This document shows positions 1 to 5,865 of a DNA stretch of 6,453 nt, piece after piece. This stretch comes from an uncultured Eubacteriales bacterium (lineage in GTDB: Bacteria > Bacillota_A > Clostridia > Christensenellales > Aristaeellaceae), in the NCBI GenBank assembly GCA_900313545.1, contig OMRS01000154.1, forward strand, positions 1 through 6,453, given 5' to 3'. Both the position numbers and the translations under genes were made by a program. Within the stretch, counting starts at the first letter, position 1; every line of letters begins with the position of its first letter. The notes beneath the pieces are model-generated. The model was not told where the DNA came from. It worked only from the letters and a program-made list of their open reading frames with translations, and made no database searches.

Positions 1-1143
1 CAGTGACATGACATTTTCAAAGAAATGATTCAGATTAATTTCTGTAATAAGGCGGACATTTGCATTCCCTATCTCCGGCATAGAATCATAAACGAGATCC
101 GTTCGATAAAAGATCACTTGGCCATGCGCCTCACAATCCTGGGTTATACAGGATGCTTTGCAGTCTATTCCGTTAACAACATAATCAGACCAGATCAAGC
201 AGCCCATAGCGATAGCATCGCAGATGTCAACATTGTCGAGACCCCGTGTCTGCATGCGGAATTCCAGAAGCTTCCTGAACGCGCGAGATACATACTGCAG
301 AGTAGGGTTTCCGCTTTCCATGATGTACAATTGGAGAGCATTGAAAAATGCTTCGGCTTGTTGACAAATATCAAGCCCAATAATCGTGATCTTGATTCCG
401 GAGTCAAGCATCACTTTGTAGGCTTCGACATCTTTATATACATTGAATTCTGCAACAGGTGTCGCGTTTCCTTGTCCAAGACCAGCAGTTCCCATGGACC
501 AGATGCGCTTGACATGTGACATTGTTTCAGGATCCTGTAAAATAGCGTTAGCAATATTGGTAACAGGGCCAATTGCCGCGATTTCGATTTCATCAGGATA
601 CTTCCTTACTGTCTCAAGAATAAAGTCGACAGCGCTCTTATCAGATGGCTTGCGAGAAGGGTGGATAAGATTCTGATCGCCCATTCCATCTGAACCGAAA
701 ACGCTGAAGGTCTTTCTCTCAATGCCGTCAAGCGATGTAGTCGCACCAAGATAGACCTCGCAGTCACAGCCGGCCATTTCAAGCGTCATGAGCGCGTTAT
801 TTGCTGCTTGTTCCAGTGGCACGTTCCCCTGCAGCACCGTTACACCCTCAATGGTGATATTCGGACTCATTGCAGCCATCAGTATGGCCAGAGCATCATC
901 TCCGCCTGTATCGCTGTCAATAATGATTCTTTTGTCTTCGCCCCAATGTAACTTTGAATTTGTTTTGATCAGATTATTATTCTCGGCATTGTCTTCCGCG
1001 AAGCAGACTGTCGCTGTACACCAAACAAAGATAACAGAGAACACCAGTATCAAAGCAATTGCTTTATATTTTTTCAGATGATCACAACCTGCAGCCTTAC
1101 TGGTTTCGTTTTTGACAGTAAACAGGGTTCCTATGTTGTTCAT
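1..1143 (-). CDS. Exported inosine/uridine-type nucleoside hydrolase, 3' end outside window
   Basis: Hydrolyses the N-glycosidic bond of ribonucleosides to free base and ribose, here probably outside the membrane for nucleoside scavenging. The frame is open for 381 codons to the window edge. The start at 1143 has AGGA ten bases upstream; an in-frame ATG at 1152 lies only one base from that AGGA. Residues 1-50 form a long basic N-region, then a hydrophobic segment (about 28-47) ending CFA/ED, like a signal peptidase site. The catalytic domain begins near residue 72. DSDTGGDD (76-83) is the calcium/ribose-binding aspartate cluster, GPVTNIA is at 192-198, EFNVYKDVEA at 232-241 and ICDAIA at 307-312. 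In group I enzymes the last site is HD; here it is CD (Cys308). About 310 catalytic-domain residues are visible, so little is missing. A+T content is higher than in gpsA and beyond. The family is certain; export is inferred from sequence, and substrate preference is unknown. Confidence 0.93.
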   Translation of the reverse strand, partial: MNNIGTLFTVKNETSKAAGCDHLKKYKAIALILVFSVIFVWCTATVCFAEDNAENNNLIKTNSKLHWGEDKRIIIDSDTGGDDALAILMAAMSPNITIEGVTVLQGNVPLEQAANNALMTLEMAGCDCEVYLGATTSLDGIERKTFSVFGSDGMGDQNLIHPSRKPSDKSAVDFILETVRKYPDEIEIAAIGPVTNIANAILQDPETMSHVKRIWSMGTAGLGQGNATPVAEFNVYKDVEAYKVMLDSGIKITIIGLDICQQAEAFFNALQLYIMESGNPTLQYVSRAFRKLLEFRMQTRGLDNVDICDAIAMGCLIWSDYVVNGIDCKASCITQDCEAHGQVIFYRTDLVYDSMPEIGNANVRLITEINLNHFFENVMSL

Positions 1144-1480
1144 GTAACGCATTTCCTTTCGAATTGTTATATTGATGCCAAGTGAAGGAAAATGGAAATC
1201 CAATTACTATTGTTTATTATTGCATATTCTTATCCGATTTTACAGTCGTTCTCATTACCACTTTACACATAGGAAGCCATATTTATTCCAAAGGACAACC
1301 GTGGTACAGGAGACGGGGGCGTCAAACTTCGGTACTGGAGGGCCATAGGTTATCCAGCAGGAATACCCTCAGAGCCAGACCTGTGGAAACGCCGTGGAAC
1401 CATGAGAATCACGTCCCCCAGAGACAGAAACGGCAACAGCACGAGGACAAGGAGGAGTCGCTCCTGTCCCTGACACATGA
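1144..1480. other. Intergenic region upstream of the nucleoside hydrolase, no gene recognised
   Basis: About 340 bases without a convincing gene. The part next to the hydrolase (1144-1300) must hold its promoter and leader. On the minus strand there are TATAAC-like and TAAAAT-like hexamers, but none has a good -35 box at 16-18 nt, so no promoter is called. A plus-strand reading frame opening with GTG at 1182 runs to 1673, but it has no ribosome binding site and no recognisable domain, and overlaps equally long frames on the minus strand. Confidence 0.5.
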
Positions 1481-1693
1481 TATGGAAGGGACGCAGGGGG
1501 TAACCAGTTTTGTCCATTTTGTCGAAAAAAGCGACGAAATTCGGGTTTCCCAAAAACCAGTTTTCGCCTTGGCGATAAACATGGAAGTAACCGCAGATCA
1601 TCCGGGACGCCATGGCCAGAGAAATTTTCCAGGAGGAAGCTCCATGGAAATGCCGCGGATCCTTTTGAATTAATAGAAAAAATAATACAATAA
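1481..1693 (+). pseudogene. Possible C-terminal remnant of an unknown zinc-ribbon-like protein
   Basis: A plus-strand frame is open for 70 codons after a TGA at 1478-1480 and ends with TAA at 1691-1693, directly before a hairpin. It contains no methionine, so it cannot be a complete gene. Near its start it carries CPFC followed by a basic stretch (residues 11-20), as in a zinc-ribbon half-site. It ends in a helical-looking tail, PFELIEKIIQ. The position of the stop just before a terminator-like hairpin suggests the 3' end of a decayed gene. The family is not recognised, and other frames through the same bases are also open. This is a tentative call. Confidence 0.22.
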
Positions 1694-1722
1694 AAGGCAG
1701 AAAGCCGGTAACTCTCTGCCTT
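1694..1722. terminator. Hairpin, possible bidirectional terminator
   Basis: AAGGCAGA (1694-1701) pairs perfectly with TCTGCCTT (1715-1722) around a 13-base loop. On the plus strand AATTTCTTTC follows. On the minus strand a longer T-rich run follows, including TTTTTT about 12 bases downstream. It could end the remnant reading frame that stops at 1693, or a minus-strand transcript. The stem is short and the loop wide, so efficiency is uncertain. Confidence 0.5.
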
Positions 1723-1777
1723 AATTTCTTTCACCCTCAACTAGCAAAGAAAGGGAAAGACAAAGATTATTATAACG

Positions 1778-2515
1778 ATGGGGTTGGCAGAAAGCAAGCG
1801 TATTCTCACGCTGTTCAAATCCGGTTTGCCGGAAGAAGAACTCCTCGCGAGACTCCAGCAGATCTACGATGAACTTGTGAACGGTTTTTTCGCGAAAGTT
1901 CGCGAAAGTAACAAGGGGTTCTCCAACTGGAGGATACGGAACCAGGACAATACCGATTAAGCGGCTGCAGGGGGAAGAAAATCCTGATTCCAGTGACAGC
2001 AGTATCACACTGAAGCTATGCAGTATTCGGTGCGACCAGTTGAAGAAATGTCAGCTCATTATGTTGGATATGCTCATTCCTTACTCCAGATTCGTACTGT
2101 CCTCGGCAGCACATGTCATTGAAACCGGCTCAAAGGATCCAACACAGAACGGCCTTTCGAAGGGGGCGTACATTTCCGTTCCCCAAAGACGCCGGCTTCT
2201 CAACAAAATCCAGAAATGGTGCTTATCCCAGATTTGCAGATTTGAAGATCTCCGGAAGAGGGCATCCGACACTGTCGAGTATGTCCGCGAATGCATGACC
2301 TCTTTCAAATGCCAGTTTCTGCAATGGATTACATTGCTTTTCTTCAGTGTATACAGAAGGGCATGAACATGTCGGAGATCACTGCCAGTATGCATATCAG
2401 CCGGCCTGCTGCATATGAAATCCGTTCTTTCCTTGAAGGAACCGGTCACCGGGCCAATTCTGAATTGATGCAGTCTCCGCCAATTCCGCACCCCGAATCC
2501 CATGATCTGAAGTGA
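1778..2515 (+). pseudogene. Frameshifted gene, probable zinc-ribbon plus helix-turn-helix protein
   Basis: Three collinear pieces read as one broken protein. The first (1778-1899) gives a helical N-terminus, with LPEEELLARLQQIYDELV at residues 17-34. At 1890-1909 the ten bases TCGCGAAAGT occur twice in tandem; removing one copy joins this piece to a second frame, open from 1881 to 2366. That frame reads GGYGTRTIPIKRL, then a cysteine-bearing segment (CSIRC, KKC), LDMLIPYSRFVL and PQRRRLLNKIQKW. A later frame change (about 2280-2320) leads to 2324-2515, where MSEITASMHISRPAAYEIR fits a helix-turn-helix. The layout (cysteine-containing region, an IPYS segment, then a helix-turn-helix) resembles DUF6431-type transposase-associated proteins of Bacillota, but that is from memory and weak. 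The frame may also begin before 1778: it is open back to 1745 after a TAG at 1742. No good ribosome binding site precedes 1778. Confidence 0.5.
1890..1909. repeat. Exact 10-bp tandem duplication (TCGCGAAAGT x2)
   Basis: TCGCGAAAGT at 1890-1899 is repeated without change or gap at 1900-1909. Ten bases is not a multiple of three, so the second copy shifts the reading frame of the surrounding pseudogene. Both frames translate the repeat as FAK-V, which makes the join unambiguous: one copy removed gives FFAKVTRGS. It looks like a replication-slippage insertion. Confidence 0.9.
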
Positions 2516-2540
2516 GATCGGAACCCTCCCTCGCGGCAGA

Positions 2541-2570
2541 AAAATGCCGGATCGCCCTGTCAGATGCGGC
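2541..2570 (-). terminator. Probable gpsA terminator
   Basis: Read on the minus strand after the gpsA stop, GCCG and ATC pair with GAT and CGGC across one C/C mismatch (2546-2570), with a nine-base loop, followed by ATTTTTC. The stem is imperfect, but the position 27 bases past the stop and the T tract suit an intrinsic terminator. Confidence 0.45.
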
Positions 2571-2596
2571 CAGACTTCGGGAAAACGGCGGAGGGG

Positions 2597-3634
2597 TTAC
2601 AGGCGGAGAATCTCTTCCTCGCTGCGGATGCCGAATTCGGCCTTCTTTTCCCGGTTCATCAGGGCAAGCACCGCATCCCGGGGATTTGCGCCGCTGAAGA
2701 CGGCTTCATTGACGGCATGGGCAATGGGCATGCTCACGTGATACCTTTGGGACAGCTGCATGACGGCAGGAAGGGCATTGATGCCTTCCACCACCATGCC
2801 TACCCTGGACACGGCCTCCTTGACGGGAATCCCTTCCCCGATCATGTGGCCGCACCGGTTGTTGCGGCTGTGCCGGCTGGTGGCGGTCACGATGAGGTCG
2901 CCCATGCCGGCAAGGCCGGGGAAGGTCTGGGGATGTGCTCCCATGGCCAGACCCAGACGGGTGATTTCCGCCATGCCGCGGGTGATGATGGCCGCTTTGG
3001 CATTGTCTCCGTAGCCAAGGCCGTCGGAAATACCGGCGGCAAGGGCGATGATGTTCTTGACGGCTCCGCACAGCTCCACACCCAGGACATCCGGGTTGGT
3101 ATAAACGCGAAGACAGGAATTCATGAAAATATCCTGAACGGTCTCCGCAACGGACAGATCCTCGCACGCGGAGACGATGGTGGTGGGCAGATCCTGCGCC
3201 ACTTCTTCCGCGTGGGTGGGTCCGGAGAGGGCGACCAGGGAAAAGCGCGTCAGACCTGCGCGGGTCAGTTCATCCCGGATGACACCGGTCATGGAGAGAA
3301 GGGTGTCCGGTTCGATGCCCTTGGCGACATCCACGATGATCTGTCCCTCAGGGATATAGGGAGAGGCACTGCGGGCGGTGCTGCGGACGAATACGGAAGG
3401 AACGGCAAACAAAAGGATGTCCTTCCCGGTACAGACCTCCGAGATGTCCTTGGTAAATCGTGTGGCGTCGGGAATCTGCACGCCGGGAAGATTGCGGTGC
3501 CTGCGGGTCTGGGAGAGTTCGTCGATCTCCTGAGGCAGAGCGGACCAGACAGTGACCTCGTGAGCGCAATTGGTGAGCATACGGGCAAGCGCGGTTCCCC
3601 ATGTACCGGCACCAAGGACTCCGATCTTAGCCAT
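2597..3634 (-). CDS. gpsA: Glycerol-3-phosphate dehydrogenase [NAD(P)+]
   Basis: Reduces dihydroxyacetone phosphate to sn-glycerol-3-phosphate in the cytoplasm, supplying the backbone for phospholipid synthesis. The 345-residue length is typical. The Rossmann dinucleotide motif GAGTWG is at 8-13, SGPTHAEEV at 138-146, and the conserved GAVKNIIALAAG segment with the probable catalytic lysine (Lys193) at 190-201. GLAGMGDLIVT with the following SRNN (about 240-260) forms the C-terminal substrate and cofactor region. The ATG at 3634 is preferred because AGGAG lies nine bases upstream; an in-frame TTG at 3643 abuts that AGGAG and is unlikely. The gene has its own promoter about 30 bases upstream of the start and a weak terminator after the stop, so it is probably monocistronic. 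The HU gene lies upstream in the same direction, separated by a terminator. The opposite strand carries a long open frame that is only a shadow. Confidence 0.98.
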   Translation of the reverse strand: MAKIGVLGAGTWGTALARMLTNCAHEVTVWSALPQEIDELSQTRRHRNLPGVQIPDATRFTKDISEVCTGKDILLFAVPSVFVRSTARSASPYIPEGQIIVDVAKGIEPDTLLSMTGVIRDELTRAGLTRFSLVALSGPTHAEEVAQDLPTTIVSACEDLSVAETVQDIFMNSCLRVYTNPDVLGVELCGAVKNIIALAAGISDGLGYGDNAKAAIITRGMAEITRLGLAMGAHPQTFPGLAGMGDLIVTATSRHSRNNRCGHMIGEGIPVKEAVSRVGMVVEGINALPAVMQLSQRYHVSMPIAHAVNEAVFSGANPRDAVLALMNREKKAEFGIRSEEEILRL

Positions 3635-3663
3635 ATCTATCAACTCCTGTTCAGTTTTTTTTG

Positions 3664-3692
3664 ATTATGGGTACTTTATCCGGGAATGTCAA
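3664..3692 (-). promoter_or_regulatory. Sigma-A promoter of gpsA
   Basis: On the minus strand TTGACA (3692-3687) and CATAAT (3669-3664) are separated by exactly 17 bases. The -35 is consensus and the -10 differs at one base. Transcription would begin near 3657, leaving a leader of about 20 bases that includes the AGGAG ribosome binding site. Confidence 0.85.
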
Positions 3693-3742
3693 GACGTTCT
3701 GAAGAGAAACAAAATGCAGGGGAAAGAGGTCGTATTCACGAA

Positions 3743-3775
3743 CAAAAGAAAAAGCCGCAGGAGGAACCTGCAGCT
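3743..3775 (-). terminator. Intrinsic terminator of the HU gene
   Basis: On the minus strand AGCTGCAGG pairs with CCTGCGGCT (one G-T wobble) around a five-base TTCCT loop (3775-3753), followed by TTTTTCTTTTG. It starts 15 bases after the HU stop codon and separates HU from the gpsA promoter, so each gene has its own transcript. Confidence 0.88.
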
Positions 3776-3790
3776 CAGGTGGAGAGAAAA

Positions 3791-4069
3791 TTATTTTTTG
3801 TTGATGGCATCCTTCAGGGTCTTGGAAGACTTGAAGGCGGCATTCTTGGACTCGGCAATCTCAACAGCTTCGCCGGTTGCAGGGTTACGGCCGGTGCGCG
3901 CGCCACGGGTGCGAACTTCAAAGGTTCCGAATCCGGGGATGGAAACCTTTTCGCCCTTGGTGAGATCCTCGGTGATGGCATCGAACACGGCGCTTACGGC
4001 GCTGGTGGCAACCTTTTTGGTCACCTGAGCCTTCTCAGCAACAGCGTCAATCAGTTGAGTCTTATTCAT
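3791..4069 (-). CDS. hup: Histone-like DNA-binding protein HU
   Basis: A 92-residue HU-family protein that binds and bends DNA as a dimer, compacting the nucleoid and assisting replication, repair and recombination. The N-terminal helices (MNKTQLIDAVAEKAQVTKK, then residues 20-38) form the dimer core. GFGTFEVR (46-53) starts the conserved HU signature, and RNPATGE (61-67) holds the proline at the tip of the DNA-binding arm. The C-terminal helix is AAFKSSKTLKDAIN. Length and motif spacing match ordinary HU rather than the longer IHF-type or tailed forms. AAGGAGG lies nine bases before the ATG. A near-consensus promoter precedes it and a strong hairpin follows, so it is a single-gene unit, fitting an abundant protein. 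A perfect dyad overlaps its -35 box, suggesting control by a DNA-binding regulator or by HU itself; that is inference. Confidence 0.98.
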   Translation of the reverse strand: MNKTQLIDAVAEKAQVTKKVATSAVSAVFDAITEDLTKGEKVSIPGFGTFEVRTRGARTGRNPATGEAVEIAESKNAAFKSSKTLKDAINKK

Positions 4070-4130
4070 GTGTATTAGCCTCCTTAATCAAAAGACGAAA
4101 GTTGTCGGTGACCTTCGGACACCGCCGCAT

Positions 4131-4159
4131 AGAATAGCGAAGAACGTCTGAAAAGTCAA
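4131..4159 (-). promoter_or_regulatory. Sigma-A promoter of the HU gene
   Basis: On the minus strand TTGACT (4159-4154) and TATTCT (4136-4131) are separated by 17 bases. The predicted start of transcription is near 4124, giving a leader of about 55 bases that ends in the AAGGAGG ribosome binding site at 4079-4085. Confidence 0.85.
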
Positions 4160-4169
4160 CGCTTTTCAG
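4148..4169. promoter_or_regulatory. Perfect inverted repeat over the HU -35 box, candidate operator
   Basis: CTGAAAAG (4148-4155) and CTTTTCAG (4162-4169) form a perfect eight-base dyad with a six-base spacer. The HU -35 hexamer lies inside it. No T tract follows on either strand, so a terminator is unlikely. A regulator bound here would block RNA polymerase. The binding protein is unknown. Confidence 0.5.
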
Positions 4170-4310
4170 GAAAAATGCGGAAAAACCTATGGGAAATATG
4201 TAAATACACATAAAGTCGATATGGAAACGGAAACACAGTGAACCGGGAAGTGCCAAAGGAACATCTGCAAGGGTTTACGGCACAAAGATGGGGCAAATTC
4301 CACTTGCCTT

Positions 4311-4339
4311 TTGACCGGAAGAGGCGTCTCTGCTATCAT
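4311..4339 (+). promoter_or_regulatory. Sigma-A promoter of the Fer4_19-GNAT gene
   Basis: TTGACC (4311-4316) and TATCAT (4334-4339) are separated by 17 bases, and TGC directly before the -10 makes it an extended -10. Transcription would start near 4346, just before the ribosome binding site. This rules out the upstream in-frame ATG at 4238 as the natural start. Confidence 0.82.
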
Positions 4340-4363
4340 GTGACAAATGACGCGGAAAGGAAG

Positions 4364-4885
4364 ATGGTGAATATGGCAACGAAGGAAAAGCTGAGTCGGG
4401 AAGTCAGAACCTATGAAAATGAGGAGATCCGGGTGACCTGGAATCCGGAGGCCTGCGTGCATGCGGGAGCCTGCGTCAGGGGAAATTCCCGCGTTTTTGA
4501 TCCTGCGCGCTGTCCGTGGATCGACCTGACACAGGCTCCTGCGAAGGAAATCGCTTCGGTCATCGGCAACTGTCCTTCCGGGGCGCTCAGGGTTGAGATG
4601 AAGAACCCGGTGCATATCGTGTTTGAGGAGGAGGCATGCAGAAGCGCAGCGTACAGGGACGATGTCCAGATCGGGGAGTGCGAGTTCCTCATTTCAGGAA
4701 ACAGGTGGACACTGACGCATACCGGCGTGCGTCCCGGATTTGAAGGACAGGGAATTGCCAGAATGCTGGTGGAAAAGGTCATTGAGGAAGCCCGACGGAG
4801 AAAAGCGCACATCGTGCCGGTTTGCTCGTATGCCCGGAAGATGATGCTTGGCAGGGAAGCCTACAGGGACGTGCTGGCTCCCTGA
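4364..4885 (+). CDS. Fused Fer4_19 iron-sulfur domain and GNAT N-acetyltransferase
   Basis: A 173-residue protein of two domains. Residues about 15-78 match the divergent single-cluster ferredoxin domain of the YjdI type (Fer4_19): VTWNPEACVHAGACVRG with Cys31 and Cys37, VFDPARCPWI with Cys50, and CPSGAL with Cys70. Residues about 83-173 match the small YjdJ/NATD1-like GNAT domain: IGECEF, LTHTGVRPGFEGQGIA (acetyl-CoA loop, 117-132), HIVPVCSYARK and YRDVL at the end. In Escherichia coli the two domains are separate neighbouring genes (yjdI, yjdJ); here they are one chain. The substrate is unknown and the protein should be cytoplasmic. GGAAAGG precedes the ATG at 4364; an ATG at 4373 is nearly as good and would drop three residues. 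No terminator is visible after the stop, so the next gene may be co-transcribed. The cysteine at position 50 stands where relatives I recall have Arg or Pro. Confidence 0.9.
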   Translation: MVNMATKEKLSREVRTYENEEIRVTWNPEACVHAGACVRGNSRVFDPARCPWIDLTQAPAKEIASVIGNCPSGALRVEMKNPVHIVFEEEACRSAAYRDDVQIGECEFLISGNRWTLTHTGVRPGFEGQGIARMLVEKVIEEARRRKAHIVPVCSYARKMMLGREAYRDVLAP

Positions 4886-5030
4886 GGGCATTGCGCGGCC
4901 TGACACGGGTGCTGCGCTGGGGGGCTGACAGATGGACGGCGGATCTGTTGTGAAGGAGCACGGTCACAATGGAGCGGCGCCATCCAGAGGCGGAAGAAAC
5001 AGGGTTACAGAGGAAGAGGGGGAAAGGGAA
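4886..5030 (+). other. Spacer before the C26 peptidase gene
   Basis: There are 145 bases with no convincing promoter hexamer pair and no terminator hairpin. An in-frame ATG at 4932 with a G-run upstream would extend the next protein by 33 residues, but the added stretch is charged, glycine-rich and unlike the family. The likely role is a transcribed spacer within a two-gene unit. Confidence 0.45.
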
Positions 5031-5765
5031 ATGAAGAAGCGCCCGGTGATTGGGGTACTGCCCCTGTGGGATGAGAAAAAGAACAGCTTCTGGATGCTGC
5101 CGGGCTATCTGGAAGGTGTACGTCAGGCAGGGGGACTGCCCCTGATGTTTCCGATGACGCAGGATGAGGATGATCTGCAGCAGCTGCTGGACCTTTCAGA
5201 CGGGATCCTGTTTACCGGAGGGCATGACGTGGACCCGGCCATCTATGGTGAGGATCCGCTTCCCGGGCTGATCTCCAGCTGCCCGGAAAGGGACCGCATG
5301 GAAACGCGTCTGCTTGAAGGGGTGCTGCGGGAGAAGGTGCCTTCGCTGGGAATCTGCAGGGGGATACAGCTGTTCAACGCGTTTCTGGGCGGAACGTTGT
5401 ACCAGGATCTTCACCTTCAGCATCCCTCCCCGGTATGCCATGTGCAGAAGCCGCCTTACGACAGGATGGCGCACCCGGTGAGGCTGGAGGCGGGAAGCCC
5501 CCTGCAGAGTCTTCTGCGCACGGAGGAGATCCGGGTCAACAGCTATCACCATCAGGCCATCCGGGACCTGGCGCCGGGACTTGTTCCCATGGCCCGTTCC
5601 CAGGACGATCTGGTGGAGGCTGTCTGCCTGCCGGAGCATCCGTTTTTCTGGGGCGTACAGTGGCACCCGGAATTCTGCTGGGCCACGGAAAGTGCCAGCC
5701 GGGCCGTGTTTGGCGCTTTCGTGAGCGCATGCGAGGAAAAGAGCAGAAAAAGGGAAAGAGGATAG
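5031..5765 (+). CDS. Class-I glutamine amidotransferase-like peptidase C26 (gamma-glutamyl-GABA hydrolase-like)
   Basis: A 244-residue cytoplasmic hydrolase of the C26 family, which cleaves gamma-glutamyl amide bonds; the best-known member, PuuD, releases GABA from gamma-glutamyl-GABA in putrescine breakdown. The domain starts at once (PVIGVLPLW, 5-13). ILFTGGHDVDPAIYGE (59-74) is the family oxyanion region. The nucleophile is Cys109 in LGICRGIQLFNAFLGGTLYQDL, VNSYHHQAI is at 169-177, and the His212/Glu214 pair of the catalytic triad is in VQWHPEF. All triad residues are present and the length is normal. The ATG at 5031 has AGGGGG nine bases upstream. The tail after residue 234 is basic and probably disordered. 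No polyamine genes are visible nearby, so the exact substrate is open. Confidence 0.93.
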   Translation: MKKRPVIGVLPLWDEKKNSFWMLPGYLEGVRQAGGLPLMFPMTQDEDDLQQLLDLSDGILFTGGHDVDPAIYGEDPLPGLISSCPERDRMETRLLEGVLREKVPSLGICRGIQLFNAFLGGTLYQDLHLQHPSPVCHVQKPPYDRMAHPVRLEAGSPLQSLLRTEEIRVNSYHHQAIRDLAPGLVPMARSQDDLVEAVCLPEHPFFWGVQWHPEFCWATESASRAVFGAFVSACEEKSRKRERG

Positions 5766-5805
5766 GGCTTCGCAGGAGGGGGTGCGGGTTTTATGCGCCT
5801 TCCAG

Positions 5806-5849
5806 GAAAAGAGAAAAAGCCGCCGGAAGCCCCTCGTGGGCTCCGGCGG
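5806..5849 (-). terminator. Strong intrinsic terminator of the oxidoreductase gene
   Basis: On the minus strand CCGCCGGAGCCC pairs with GGGCTTCCGGCGG (12 pairs with a single bulged base, loop of about five bases, 5849-5820), followed by CTTTTTCTCTTTTCC. It starts 16 bases after the stop at 5866. The plus-strand side lacks a T run, so it serves mainly the minus-strand gene, though its stem may also slow transcripts arriving from the C26 gene. Confidence 0.88.
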
Positions 5850-5865
5850 AACTATGTGTTGGAAA

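Noticed and set aside
1182..1673. A 163-codon plus-strand frame starting with GTG
   Set aside because: It has no ribosome binding site and no recognisable domain, and overlaps equally long frames on the other strand and in the CPFC frame.
1350..1740. Two overlapping minus-strand frames (87 and 123 codons), one with a hydrophobic stretch
   Set aside because: Neither has a family signature or a ribosome binding site; the hydrophobic part is the kind of run expected antisense to a charged plus-strand stretch.
2081..2503. A 140-codon minus-strand frame
   Set aside because: The plus-strand composite over the same bases is more protein-like and explains a tandem duplication and a helix-turn-helix; this frame shows neither motif nor start signal.
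2564..3664. A 366-codon plus-strand open frame, very glycine and histidine rich
   Set aside because: It lies wholly antisense to gpsA, which has all family motifs, and its odd composition is what a high-G+C antisense frame produces.
4148..4169. The HU promoter dyad as a transcription terminator
   Set aside because: No T tract follows the arms on either strand, and it contains the -35 box of an active-looking promoter.
4238..4363. Upstream in-frame start extending the Fer4_19-GNAT protein by 42 residues
   Set aside because: A near-consensus promoter at 4311-4339 lies inside this stretch, so the extension would not be transcribed from it, and the added residues do not resemble the family.
4932..5030. 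Upstream in-frame start extending the C26 protein by 33 residues
   Set aside because: The C26 domain begins immediately after the ATG at 5031, which has a well-placed ribosome binding site; the extension is low in family-like sequence.
5769..5794. A small CGCA/TGCG hairpin before GGTTTTA as a plus-strand terminator for the C26 gene
   Set aside because: The stem is only four pairs and the following T run is four bases, too weak to call.
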